Shown here in pieces: positions 36,701 to 51,100 of a stretch of DNA of 64,000 nucleotides. Origin of the DNA: Paralichthys olivaceus. Lineage: Eukaryota; Chordata; Actinopteri; Pleuronectiformes; Paralichthyidae. The notes below the pieces were generated by a model. That model saw only the letters and a list, made by a program, of their open reading frames with translations. It ran no database searches and was not told the origin of the DNA. The stretch covers positions 177,001-241,000 of the forward strand of contig NC_091095.1 of the NCBI RefSeq assembly GCF_024713975.1, in the 5' to 3' direction. A program made the translations under genes and the position numbers. Within the stretch, counting starts at the first letter, position 1; the number at the start of each line of letters is the position of its first letter.

Positions 36701-39700
36701 ATGGCGGCTCCGGGGTTCTGCAGCTTCTTCGTGGAGAAAAAGAAAAGGTTCTGTAAAATGATGGTGAGCAGAGGAAGAAGGTTCTGTGGAGAACATGCGA
36801 CCATGGTGAGAACATACTGTTTACATGGAGAGAACATGCGACCATGGTGAGAACATACTGTTTACATGGAGAGAACATGCGACCATGGTGAGAACATACT
36901 GTTTACATGGAGAGAACATGTGACCGTGGTGAGAACATGTGACCATGGTGAGAACATACTGTTTACATGGAGAGAACATGCGACCATGGTGAGAACATAC
37001 TGTTTACATGGAGAGAACATGCGACCATGGTGAGAACATACTGTTTACATGGAGAGAACATGTGACCATGGTGAGAACATGTGACCATGGTGAGAACATA
37101 CTGTTTACATGGAGAGAACATACTGTTTACATGGAGAGAACATGTGACCATGGTGAGAACATACTGTTTACATGGAGAGAACATGCGACCATGGTGAGAA
37201 CATACTGTTTACATGGAGAGAACATGCGACCATGGTGAGAACATACTGTTTACATGGAGAGAACATGCGACCATGGTGAGAACATACTGTTTACATGGAG
37301 AGAACATGTGACCATGGTGAGAACATACTGTTTACATGGAGAGAACATGCGACCATGGTGAGAACATACTGTTTACATGGAGAGAACATGTGACCATGGT
37401 GAGAACATACTGTTTACATGGAAAGAACATGCGACCATGGTGAGAACATACTGTTTACATGGAGAGAACATGCGACCATGGTGAGAACATGTGACCATGG
37501 TGAGAACATACTGTTTACATGGAGAGAACATGTGACCATGGTGAGAACATACTGTTTACATGGAGAGAACATGCGACCATGGTGAGAACATACTGTTTAC
37601 ATGGAGAGAACATGTGACCATGGTGAGAACATACTGTTTACATGGAGAGAACATGCGACCATGGTGAGAACATACTGTTTACATGGAGAGAACATGCGAC
37701 CATGGTGAGAACATGTGACCATGGTGAGAACATACTATTTACATGGAGAGAACATGTGACCATGGTGAGAACATACTGTTTACATGGAGAGAACATGTGA
37801 CCATGGTGAGAACATACTGTTTACATGGAGAGAACATACTGTTTACATGGAGAGAACATGCGACCATGGTGAGAACATACTGTTTACATGGAGAGAACAT
37901 GTGACCGTGGTGAGAACATGTGACCATGGTGAGAACATGCGACCATGGTGAGAACATACTGTTTACATGGAGAGAACATGTGACCATGGTGAGAACATAC
38001 TGTTTACATGGAGAGAACATGCGACCATGGTGAGAACATGTGACCATGGTGAGAACATACTGTTTACATGGTGAGAACATGCGACCATGGTGAGAACATA
38101 CTGTTTACATGGTGAGAACATGCGACCATGGTGAGAACATACTGTTTACATGGAGAGAACATGTGACCATGGTGAGAACTAAGTTGCCATGGCAGCAGCC
38201 CTCGGGTTAAACCTCACCTCCCTGGTAGAACTGGTTAACCACAAAGTTACTCCTGAACTTACCCTGATAAGACTCGCTTCATGGTACAGGCCCCTGATAT
38301 GAACAACCAGGTGAACCGTCATGTTTCCTGTTTACAGGAGGAAGGAAGCAGCAGCAGAAGAATTGTGTGTCCTCTTGACCCCAAACAGTGAGTCGCTGGT
38401 TGATCATTTATTAATCACGTTATTGATCAATGATAAACAGAAAGATAAATACAATTCTGTTTTATACCATTTGTTTAGTTTCTACTGTGTGTGTGTGTGT
38501 GTGTGTGTGTGTTCCCTCAGCACTGTGAGTGAAGACAAACTGAACAAACACCTGAAGAAGTGTAACTCCAGAGAAAAAGAAAAACCTGTGAGTGTGAATT
38601 TGTTCATGTGTGTCAAGGTTAAAGGTCGGAGGTGTTTCATGTGTTCAATGCTCCTCAGGTTTATTATGTCGAGAACATAAACGCTGGATCAGCTGATGGA
38701 GACGAGTGTCAGCAGCAGGTAACATGTGATCAGCTGATCAACTCACTCAACAACCATGTTAGTTTTAGTGCTCATGTTAACAATTCTGTTTCAGGTGAGT
38801 CTGAGTGAACGTAGCAGGACAGAGTTACACTCTCTGCTGGAGAAACTGAGGACTGCAGTCAAAGGTGAGCTGCTTCTCCTCTACCTGACAGCTCAACCTT
38901 CAGGTGATGGAGTTAAAGACTCATGGAGAATCGGTCTCTCTCCACAGTCTCATGTCATCACTGTTGTTGTAGATCTGCAGTGTGACGTGGAGGACAACGT
39001 TATGTGTCATCCTGTCCTCCAGGGGGAGCTTAATAACCCAAAGAATGGCGACTCTGCCCATAAACACCTGAAACAGCAGGTACAGAAAAATTGAACTCAG
39101 CTGAATCACGTTCTCCTTCAAGAGGCAGAGCTGGGTCAGGTCCCGTCTAACCTGTCAGGTGTGTCCAGTCTTCTATTTTAGGTCACCTGGAGGAGCTGGG
39201 ACTGCTGGGAGGGGGGCGCTGCTTTGTGGAGTTTGGGGCAGGTCGAGGGAAACTGTCGCACTGGATCCACGAAGCCCTGAAGACCTGCGAAGACCTGCAG
39301 CTGCTGCTGGTGGAGCGCTGCAGCACCCGCTTCAAGGCATGAAGCAACTCTACAACTCCAGACCGTTAACTTGAGACTTCCTGAGTCCAGATTAAACATT
39401 TTAACTTCCTGACTCCAGATTCACTGACTCTCGATTCCAAATTTCACTCCAAAATCCAAATACTCAACAATAACCCCTAACTGCCAACTGCACTTGATTC
39501 CTGAGTCCAAACTGTCCAAAACCAGACTGCTTGACTCCAGACTCCCTGAGTCCAAACTCCCTGTCTCCAAACTCCAGATTCTCCAGACCAACCCAATCAC
39601 TTTAGATTCTTTGCTCGTCGAGTCCAGACTCCTTCAAAATAACTCAACCTGGTCTCTGTTCTGCTTCAGGTGGACGGGAAACATCAGGATGTTGGAGTTC

Positions 39701-41685
39701 AGTTTGAGAGACTGCAGGTTGACATTCAACATCTGGATTTAAGTAAGAGACAAACATCCAGCGACCCTGATGGTTTTAGATCTGAATCCATATGTTCACG
39801 GTCTTCTGTTCTGACCCTGTCGGCGTTTCCAGGTAAAGTTCCTCTGCTCAGGAAGAAAAATCTCCCATTAGTCGGAGTCGGCAAACACCTGTGTGGTGCA
39901 GCAACAGGTGAGAACAATCTGCTTGACTGTCTGAGCTCAGCTCTGTCGCCAGGTTTGACCTGATCTGAATTCAGAAAGCGCTGCTCCTGGACAGCGCAGG
40001 TAAAGGTCCTGGGAGCACAGTACTCTGGACAACACTGAGCTGGTACCATTTGGTTTTGACATGACACTAACTGATGTGCCTCGCCAGTTGCAGCTGAACA
40101 TTAACATGTTTCTGTCCTCAGATCTGGCTCTGCGCTGTTTGTTGGACACACCAGGACTCAGAGAGGAGACTGAACCGCCACCAAAACGCCTCAAAACCTC
40201 AGAACCAGCAGCTGATCATGGTCCAGACACAGGTTCTGTCTCTAATGATCCAGGACCAGAAACTGGTCCTGTCTCTGGTGCTGTCCTTGGCCTGGCAGTG
40301 GCACTGTGCTGTCACCATCGCTGTGAGTGGCGTCACTACGTGGGTCAGCAGTTCTTCTTGCAACGAGGACTCGGAGCTTCAGAGTTCTCTGCTTTCTGTC
40401 GAATTTCCAGCTGGGCCACATGTGGACTCAGATCGACCAATCAGGAAGCAACCAAACTGGGAGGAGACGAAGAGGAGCACGAAGCAGCAGAGGAGACAGA
40501 TGCTGTGAACGGGTAAATATTCTATAAACTCGGACTCCGTCAGGTGGTCAGATCAGCAGTGCGTCAGTTTAAAGATTCTGTACTGTTAGTGAGCGGCACC
40601 AACACGTGACTGGTCCAAAACCGAGAATCAATCGACAGGGGCGGGGTTATTTAGTTACCACATGAAACCTTTTAACAGCCGTTTTTAAAATGTGTAAATG
40701 TTTATTCATCATTAAAGCTCCAGTGTAAGATTCAGGTGAAAGGATCTATTGACATAAATCTAATGATGAATAATCCTCATGATGTTTTCACGAGTTCATC
40801 TCATCTAGATTGTTTGAATTGTAGTTTTCTTTACCCCAGAAAAGACCTTTTATATTGAAATACCTTATATTTAAATACTTTATATCAAAATACTTCATAT
40901 TGAAATACCTTATATTTAAATACTTTATATTAAAATACTTCATATTGAAATACCTTATATTTAAATACTTTATATTTACATACTTTATATCTAAATACTT
41001 TATATTAACATGGAGGGGACCCTCTCTACGGAGGCCTCCATGTTTTTTACATGAGTCCAGACTGAACAAACTAAAACCTTTTGAGTTTTTATGACGACTG
41101 AAGCTGCCGCAGGTTCTTCTTCATGTTTGGAAGGAGAGGGGGAGGGGAGGGGTGTTCAGCTGCAACATGACACTTCAACACTAGATGTCACTAAATCTTA
41201 CACACTGAACCTTTAAGATACTTGGATTAAAGTCACACAGACAGAAGAACGGACAACGTTATGTTCATACAGTGATGAGGGATGATGTAGCTCTTTAGCC
41301 TGCGGCGCAGAACTAGCTACTTGGTTCGTGTTGGTGTAAAGAGTCTATGAACAGGATGTGAAACGTTTGTCCTGAGGGGGGCGCTAGAGGGCAGGAACAG
41401 ATAATAACATTTAATGATAACTTGACGTGTGGCTGCTGATCCACCTTAAACTCTGAAACTTGAACTCGGACCAGGTCATGAACGATTCTGTGTGTCTGCA
41501 GGTTTTTGTCGGCAGCTGAACGAGAGCAGGTCGGTCGACTCTGTAAACTTCTTATCGACAGCGGTAGAGTTCACTTCCTCACAACTAAAGGATTCAACAG
41601 CAAACTGAGTCGATACACAGACGCTCAGGTGACCCTGGAGAACGTTTTACTGACCGCCGTGCCCTCCCTACGTCCTCTGTCCTGA
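36701..41685 (+). CDS. trmt13: tRNA 2'-O-methyltransferase TRM13 (position 4)
   Basis: Methylates the 2'-OH of nucleotide 4 in certain tRNAs using SAM. Eleven plus-strand exons keep phase: 36701-36805, 38338-38387, 38521-38587, 38659-38718, 38795-38864, 38973-39079, 39169-39336, 39670-39742, 39833-39907, 40122-40512 and 41502-41685, giving 449 aa (human 481). The N terminus holds the CCCH-type finger (C-SFFVEKKKRFC-...-RFCGEH) and then the CHHC finger with CPLDPKH and LNKHLKKCNSREK. The methyltransferase domain has FVEFGAGRGKLSHW (SAM loop), FERLQVDIQHLDL, LVGVGKHLCGAATDLALRCL, LAVALCCHHRCEWRHYVG and SSWATCGLR. Exon 7 starts after CCAG at 39168, giving SSILGHLEEL as in human ASILGNIENL. The intron 39337-39669 begins GC, not GT. 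AATAAA at about 41833 is the likely polyadenylation signal. Intron 1 is mostly a repeat derived from the exon 1 end. Confidence 0.95.
36789..38185. repeat. 41-bp repeat made from the trmt13 exon 1 end and donor
   Basis: About 1.4 kb, thirty-odd copies of a 41-bp unit. Each unit contains GAGAACATGCGACCATG followed by GTGAGAACATACTG; the first copy is the authentic end of trmt13 exon 1 (donor at 36806). C/T variation at one CpG (GCGACC/GTGACC) and shortened units occur. Period seen at 36797 and 36838. Confidence 0.98.
40712..41216. mobile_element. MITE copy A, TTAAAG(G/C)TTCAGTGT terminal repeats
   Basis: Left end TTAAAGCTCCAGTGTAAGAT and right end ATCTTACACACTGAACCTTT are imperfect inverted repeats. 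The internal sequence shares long blocks, in reverse orientation, with copy B at 53173. Contains a short TTATATTTAAATAC array (40855-41010). No ORF. In the last trmt13 intron. Confidence 0.85.
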
Positions 41686-41689
41686 GGTC

Positions 41690-42613
41690 CAATTCAGGGA
41701 TTGAGTTTGATTTCCAGTTTTTAATTTTCAGTCACATAAAATAAGGATCAAGACATTTTAAAATGTTACCTCGAAACTTTTTTGAGAAATGAGACTTACA
41801 TGTTTTTGTGAAATCATGAGACTGAGTTTAATGTTTAATAAAGTTTCTGTTAAAGAATTTTCAGTTTCCTGTTTATACGTGTTGATACACACATCACAGG
41901 ATCACAGCAGGAGAAGGTGAGAGTACATTACCATTGTGAAGTGTCAGCAGAGTTGAGTCTTTCAGCTCTCATCGTGACATTAAAACGCTGTTTTTATTTA
42001 AAAAGCTGAAGCAGAAGAAGCTCAGCGACACATCGAGTCTGAAGAATCATCTGCAATATTCAGAGAAAAAACGATTATTAGATACTTATCAGCTAATTAT
42101 CAGTGATTTATAATCAAATCTGAAACAACCTGATGAGTTTTTTTTACCATAAACATTATGATTGATTATAAATTAAACATTTATTTTAGTGTCTTGTGTA
42201 TCAATAACTGCTAGTTTTATTTATTAGTTATTAGTAAAAGTTGTATTGGAGTTTTTGAATATTAACTAAAGGTGTTTTCTGAGTTTCTTTAGTAAATTAA
42301 CTGGCTGAAAAACAAAGGAAGACAAGTTTGAGTTTTAACAGGAGAAAAAATCATTAGTATAAAAGTGACTGACACCGTACACACCTGCTGTTAACGTGTG
42401 TTTCATAGAAACTAGCAACAACAACAGAAGTGGTTTGCTCTGACTTGAACGCGTCATCTGTGTTATTTTGATTTCTTGTTCTTGCTTCCTGCCCCATCAT
42501 CAGAAATGATGTTCGTATTTATTTGGACATGTGAAGTGAGATCCGATCACAAGTCAAGTGGGGTCACATTTGAATGTCAGGTGTGAACGCACACCAACAC
42601 TGAGGTGTTGGTA
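41690..42613. other. Tail-to-tail trmt13/lrrc39 intergenic region
   Basis: trmt13 3' UTR to about 41855, then AT-rich sequence holding the lrrc39 3' UTR. No gene seen. Confidence 0.65.
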
Positions 42614-44657
<2,044 letters not shown>

Positions 44658-44819
44658 GATGACGTCACGTGTACAGGTGAGATGACCTCTGACCTCGTCT
44701 TCTAGCTGAACTTCCTGTTTCACATTGTTTATGAAAACTTTCATCATGAAAACTTTTCTATCAACTTGATGTTTATTATTCAACATAATCATCTTTGACA
44801 GATACAAGTAATACAGTAG

Positions 44820-45895
44820 TTTTAACTTACTGTAGTATTGCAGTATTATTGTAGTTTTGTTGTACTGCTGTACTGTGCATCAGTTTTCACCTCATGGGAC
44901 CTCAGCAGTAGTATAGTAGTATGGTAGTAAAAGTATTACTGTAGTAAAAGTATTACAGTAGTACGGTAGTATCAGTTCTCACCTCATTGGACCTCAGCAG
45001 TAGTATAGTAGTATGGTAGTAAAAGTATTACTGTATTACTGTAGTACAGTAGTACGGTAGTATCAGTTTTCACCTCATGGGACCACAGCAGTAGTAGAGT
45101 AGTATGGTAGTAAAAGTATTACTGTATTACTGTAGTACAGTAGTACAGTAGTATCAGTTCTCACCTGGTGGGACCTCAGCAGTAGTATAGTAGTATGGTA
45201 GTAAAAGTATTACTGTAGTAAAAGTATTACAGTAGTACAGTAGTATCAGTTCTCACCTCTTGGGACCTCAGTAGTAGTATAGTAGTATGGTAGTAAAAGT
45301 ATTACTGTATTACTGTAGTACAGTAGTACAGTAGTATCAGTTCTCACCTGGTGGGACCTCAGTAGTAGTATAGTAGTATGGTAGTAAAAGTATTACTGTA
45401 GTAAAAGTATTACTGTAGTAAAAGTATTACTGTAGTACAGTAGTATCAGTTCTCACCTGGTGGGACCGCAGTAGTAGTATAGTATTACTGTAGTAAAAGT
45501 ATTACAGTAGTACAGTAGTATCAGTTCTCACCTCTTGGGACCTCAGTAGTAGTATAGTAGTATGGTAGTTAAAGTATTACTGTAGTAAAAGTATTACAGT
45601 AGTACAGTAGTATCAGTTCTCACCTGGTGGGACCTCAGCAGTAGTATAGTAGTATGGTAGTTAAAGTATTACTGTATTACTGTAGTACAGTAGTACAGTA
45701 GTATCAGTTCTCACCTGGTGGGACCTCAGCAGTAGTATAGTAGTATGGTAGTTAAAGTATTACTGTAGTAAAAGTATTACAGTAGTACAGTAGTATCAGT
45801 TCTCACCTCTTGGGACCTCAGTAGTAGTATAGTAGTATGGTAGTAAAAGTATTACTGTAGTAAAAGTATTACAGTAGTACAGTAGTATCAGTTCT
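44820..45895. repeat. About 91-bp repeat made from the lrrc39 exon 1 end and donor
   Basis: About twelve units. On the minus strand each has CTGAGGTCCCA(CCAG/AGAG/TGAG) then GTGAGAACTGATAC, followed by TACTACTGTA/AGTATTAC filler. The rightmost copy (45885-45905) continues into unique sequence that looks like the lrrc39 5' UTR exon, so the unit is the exon end plus donor. Confidence 0.93.
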
Positions 45896-45975
45896 CACCT
45901 CTTGGGACCTCAGACGTACAAACAGTCGTCCTCCATGTTGTGTCCTCTCCGCTGAAATCTGACCTCAGACCTGTG
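45895..45975 (-). other. lrrc39: Probable lrrc39 5' untranslated exon
   Basis: Minus-strand unique sequence ending TCTGAGGTCCCAAGAG before GTGAGAAC, upstream of the lrrc39 coding exons. It holds a short ORF, ATG-GAG-GAC-GAC through TAC-GTC-TGA, which would act as an upstream ORF. Start of the exon is not determined. Confidence 0.5.
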
Positions 45976-47333
45976 ATGATAATTTTAGCCTTGGGGTCAC
46001 ATGACTCCGCCCACAGTCTCACATGACTCCGCCCACAGTCACACATGACTCGTCTTCATCACGTGACCCCGCCCACAGTCACATGACTGGAGCATCACGT
46101 CCAGACGTTTTCATGAGGACAACGAGGCCACGCCCACTGAGTCACATGGTCAGGTTTGAATCCTCAGTAAGTTGATGGTTTTAGTTTCTATTGATCGTTG
46201 TTACGTCATTTTGTTGTCAAATAATGATACAATGTTCATCAGTGAACATTCTCACTGTTTGTCTCCAGAGACGTGATGAGCTTCATCCTCTGACACGGTC
46301 ACGTTAGTTTGTGCTTCTCAGACAACTTCGTTGAAAAAACAAAACTTTCTCGTCTCTAACGCTACGAGAAGTAAAAAGTGTCCGAGCCCTTCAGATCAAG
46401 TCTAAGTCGAACTTTACCTGAAGCTGCTGCCACGGGATTGGCTGAGTGGACAATCACACCACCAAGCAGGTGTTCCTAATAAAGTGCTCAGTGAGTGTGA
46501 AGCATTGTTAATGCTGCAGTCGAGGTCACCAGAGTTTAAACCTTTTCAGTAAATTGAGCTCTCGTTGTTTCGATCAGGTTTTCAACTTTATTCACATTCA
46601 TCTCTTTACATGTAGTGTCAATAAAAACAAACACAGCAGAAAAAACTGTAACAGACGACCAACACCAAGTGCTTTTTACCCAGCAGTCCCCAGGGCGCAC
46701 TGAAGAAGTCCAGGAGAAGAGACGGAGACGTCCAGCACAGCTCGAGGAGGAGGAGACCAAACACTGGAGCGAGGTCCATCGGGGACACAAACTCCGCAGG
46801 GACCAACATGTTGATGTGAGGTCACTGCCCCCTGCTGGTCACAATCATACAGCTACACTAATGTAATGTGAGCAGCAGGTGACTCTTGATACAGCAGCTG
46901 TTCATCATCGGATCAATATATCAATCTGATCAACTTCTGTCCACGTCTGTGTCCTGGAGACACAGAAGATGAAGATGTTGATGATGCAGATGATGACTGC
47001 CTGATGATACGATTCATTCTTATTATTATTATGGGCGGGGTGGGAGGGTGTTCTGAATATAGTGTGTGATTCATTTGTTGCAGATCAATTATTAATTATT
47101 GATCCAGGAGTTCACGTTAACTTCTAAACTCTGAGGGTGAAGAGTCATCATGAAAACAACATGACTGACAGACTGACTTCAGCCCCTCCCCCCGGCTCAA
47201 GGCAACAAGGAAACGATGGCCATCAAACATGAAGGCGTCCAAACAGATGAGGCAAAGTCGGCGAGGGGAGGAGGGGGGAAGGTCTGATCGTGTGGTGTCT
47301 CCGTCTCCCGGGGCTGATGACAAACAATCCTCT
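45976..47333. other. dbt-lrrc39 interval with dbt 3' UTR
   Basis: The right part is the dbt 3' UTR (minus). AATAAA on the minus strand at about 46588 is a possible distal polyadenylation signal; another overlaps the dbt stop codon. TE-end-like sequence GGTGTTCCTAATAAAGTG lies at about 46468-46486. ORFs at 46536-46866 have no recognised domain and overlap this UTR. Confidence 0.55.
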
Positions 47334-48103
47334 TTATTTCAGGTCCAGCACCATGCTCGCCGGGTTCTCCAGGTACTCCCTCCACAGGTTGGAGAAGCGA
47401 CACATGGTGGCGCCGTCGATGATGCGATGATCTGCCGACCAGCTGACCTTCATGATGCGAGCTGGGACCACCTGACCGCCAGCATCGAACCGAGGAAGAA
47501 CCTTAACAGAAACAGGAAGTAGGTTAGAACATAGTTATTGATCAGTTTGATATGATCCTTAATTAATAAAATTGTATGTTGTGGAGCACGCATCATTCTG
47601 TTGTCATGGTAACTGGGCTGATGAAGACCATGGTGAAGCTCAGGGACAGTTAGTGTGTCGTAACTGGACCAACCTGGATTTTTCCCAGAGCTCCGATGGC
47701 GACCTCTGGTGGAAGAATCACCGGTTTAGCGTACGTCCCCCCGATCTGACGGAGACAGACAGAGGTCAGAGGTGTCACTGCTGTGGCCTAATGTAACTGG
47801 TCGAATATCTGTACAGTCTCATTCAGTTTGTTTCTCAGATCTTAAAGTGCGACATCATCCACGGTGTGAAAACGTAAATTCTAAGCGTGGTTGATTTCCA
47901 GTGTAAATCTCATAGTAAGAACTGTCCAGCATCAACCCCAGTGAGCAATGATGTCACACACGGTGAGTTTATGTGCATGTGTGAAGTTTACCTTGTATTT
48001 GTTGGATTCTCTCGAGAGTCTATGAGACACGTTTTTAAAGACATTGAAGATAAGTCCAACATTTTGAACGCTCATTGTTCATCTGCTACAAGACACAAGA
48101 TGT

Positions 48104-48183
<80 letters not shown>

Positions 48184-51100
48184 GTTCTCTGCAGAGGGCC
48201 ACAAGCCGTAGTGCATCGATGTGGAGAGCATCAAAATAATCACATCACCATTGATTCTATTATCTCTTCATTGATCCTAAAAGATTTGAGCGGAAACACT
48301 GTAATGGTTGATTCTGTCCAACATCAACCAAACTCAGCAAAACTCCAAGATGCAGGCGCCGTATTTGTTGTGTCATAAAAACATGGAGGAAGCAGCAGCA
48401 GATGAATCTGTAACAAAACTGGTCAGAGCTCACAAATGCTAACATCTACTGGTGCCACACTGCGTGTTTAACAAACGGACGTCTGCGCTATACTTGTTGT
48501 GTTAAATATTAGTTGTGCGTTAGTTGCGTATTAGTTACGTAGCTGGACTCACTGATCCGATGTTGGACAGCGTGAAGGTTCCTCCACTCAGCTCATTGGT
48601 TCCCAGCTGGCCAACTGACCCCAGCGCCTGCAGACGGTTCAGTTCTTGCGCGATGTCGAACACACTGAGCAGCTGCACGTTCTTCACGTTTGGAACCAGC
48701 AGACCCTGACTTGTGTCCATTGCCAGCCCGATGTTATGAGACGCCTGAGGAACAGGAAACACCGTCATGACCGCCACCACCGCAGCAGATGATGAGGAGC
48801 CACAGAGCTCAGGCGAACCAGAAAGTTCATGTGTTACTGATCTACTGACTCGCACGCTACCTTGTAAGTGATGTTCTGGCAGCTGTCGTCCAAAGAAGCG
48901 TTCAGGATCGGAAAGTGTAGGAGACCCAGGGAGGCCGCCTGAGAGCCAATGAGAGCACAGCGTCAATGTGAGCAGCAGACATGAACCAATCAGCGTGCAC
49001 CTCGTTATGTCCTGTGGTACCTTGATGAAGAAGGGCATGTAGCTGAGTTTGACCCCTCGACCTTCAGCCACTGATCTGAGTTCACGTCTCAACGCCACCA
49101 GGCGGGTCAGATCGACCTCGTCACAGTAACCAAAGTGAGGAATCATCAACGCCGCCGTCATCGTCTTCACCATCGCTTTGTGGAAACCTCCAGAAAAAGA
49201 TATTGAGTTCAGCGACTGAAACTACTGACAATCTGAGCAGATGACAAAATAAATGATCTGGATTATCTAGATCTTTTCTAGTCTTGATGAGCTCAAGATT
49301 CAGTGTCTGCACTTCAGACTTTAAATCAGGATTAAAGTCATGAAGACAGTTTGGTTCAAACCTGAACCGTCTGGAGACAGGTCCAATTCACTGATGACCT
49401 CTGACCTTTCAGGGGTTCTGTGACGTCCTTCCCGGTAAAGACAGGTTTGGCTGTGGTGGGCGGGGGTTTAGTGGCAGCCAGAGTGCTCACGGGCCTGGCG
49501 GCGGCAACCTGGACCGGTCCTGGAGTCTGGATCTCATGAACTGGGGTCGGAGGTAAGATGGCTCCCGTCTGCTTTGCAAGGAAGTTTAGGATGTCTTCCT
49601 TCAGGATCCGTCCATCTTTACCTGTCCCCACCACCTCACTAAGCTTTATCTGAGAGGACAAGGTAAAACCAAGTCCAGGTTATAGTGAGGATAGCCTGAG
49701 GACGGACTAGAGACAACTGAGGACAGACTGAAGATGGACTGAGGACACACCAAGGACAGACTTGAGAAAGACTGAGGACAGACTCACGTTGTTCTCCATG
49801 GCGAGGCGTCTCACAGCGGGCGTGGCCTGGGTCTTGTGTCCTTTGATTTCCTGGTGGGTGTGTTCTTCTCGAGCCATAGCGGGCGTCTCGACCACGTCCT
49901 CCTCCTGGATCACCTCTGAACCACAACAGACCAGTGAGTCTGGATTTGAACCCGGGTCCAGACTAAAACCAGGACATGAGGTCGTCTCACCTGAACTGGA
50001 CTCCGTCTCGATGTCCACCAGCGGTTTGCCCACTAACGCAGTGGCGTCCACATCGTAGTAGAGTCTCTTGATGACGCCGTCGTAGCGGCTGGTGATGGTG
50101 ACGGACGCCTTGTCACTCTGAACCTCACAGATGCTGTCAAACTGAGAAACTTTATCGCCCTCCTTCACATACCTGACAGACAAGAACAGGTTCTGATGAA
50201 GATGATGTCACAGGGGCAGTATTATTGGTGGGGGGGTTCTCTCAGTACTTACCATTCCTTCACCGTCACCTCCATGATTCCCTCTCCGATGTCCGAAAGT
50301 TTGAACTGGACGACTGGTCCTCGATTTGCTGAGGAAAAAACACATATCAGACGACATCATCAGTAACTTTGGAAACGAGGTCTAAAAGTCCACTACCGGA
50401 AGTGGCTAAGCTAGCAGACGTAGCCACACGATGCTGTGCCCGAGGGTCTTTGAACGCACCTCGTAGGGAGACATCAGATACATTTTGAATAAAAACGATG
50501 AATTCATGAATTTGAACGTCGGGCTTGTGGACACTTGATGACATCACAGGAGCAGAATGGAGGCGTTTTTTTTGTTCACCCCCCCCCCCCCCCCCCCCCC
50601 CATCCCTTTCAGCATTTGTTTAGTTATATCATCATTGTGTTATTCAACAACATTATTACATATCACATGTTTTCATAATATTGTGTTTGGCAGTGTGTCT
50701 CTGATTGGACATTGTCTCTGGACAGTGTTGTCTCTGGTTGGACATTGTCTCTGGACAGTGGTGTCTCTGATTGGACATTGTCTCTGGACAGAGGTGTCTC
50801 TGATTGGACAGTGTCTCTGGACAGAGGTGTCTCTGATTGGACAATGTCTCTGGACAGTGGTGTCTCTGGTTGGACATTGTCTCTGGACAGTGGTGTCTCT
50901 GATTGGACATTGTCTCTGGACAGTGGTGTCTCTGATTGGACAGTGTACAGGTGAGGGACAGAGGTGAGTGCTGCCACTTCTTCAGTGAATAAAGTTTTGT
51001 TGCCGTGTTTGAATTACAGTCTGTCAACTTCCTGATTCCTGAAAACCTGAATGTGGTTCGATGTGATGGGAGCACAGGAAGTTCAGACTTTCACAATAAA

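Noticed and set aside
36613-38185. CRISPR-like regular repeats
   Set aside because: Units are contiguous with no unique spacers, in a vertebrate intron; a minisatellite.
39125-39134. 10-nt micro-exon in trmt13
   Set aside because: Considered to fix phase, but acceptor CCAG at 39168 gives SSILGHLEEL in phase and matches human better.
46536-46866. Small hydrophobic ORF before AATAAA on the minus strand
   Set aside because: Fits the dbt 3' UTR; no conserved motif and overlapping ORFs in other frames.
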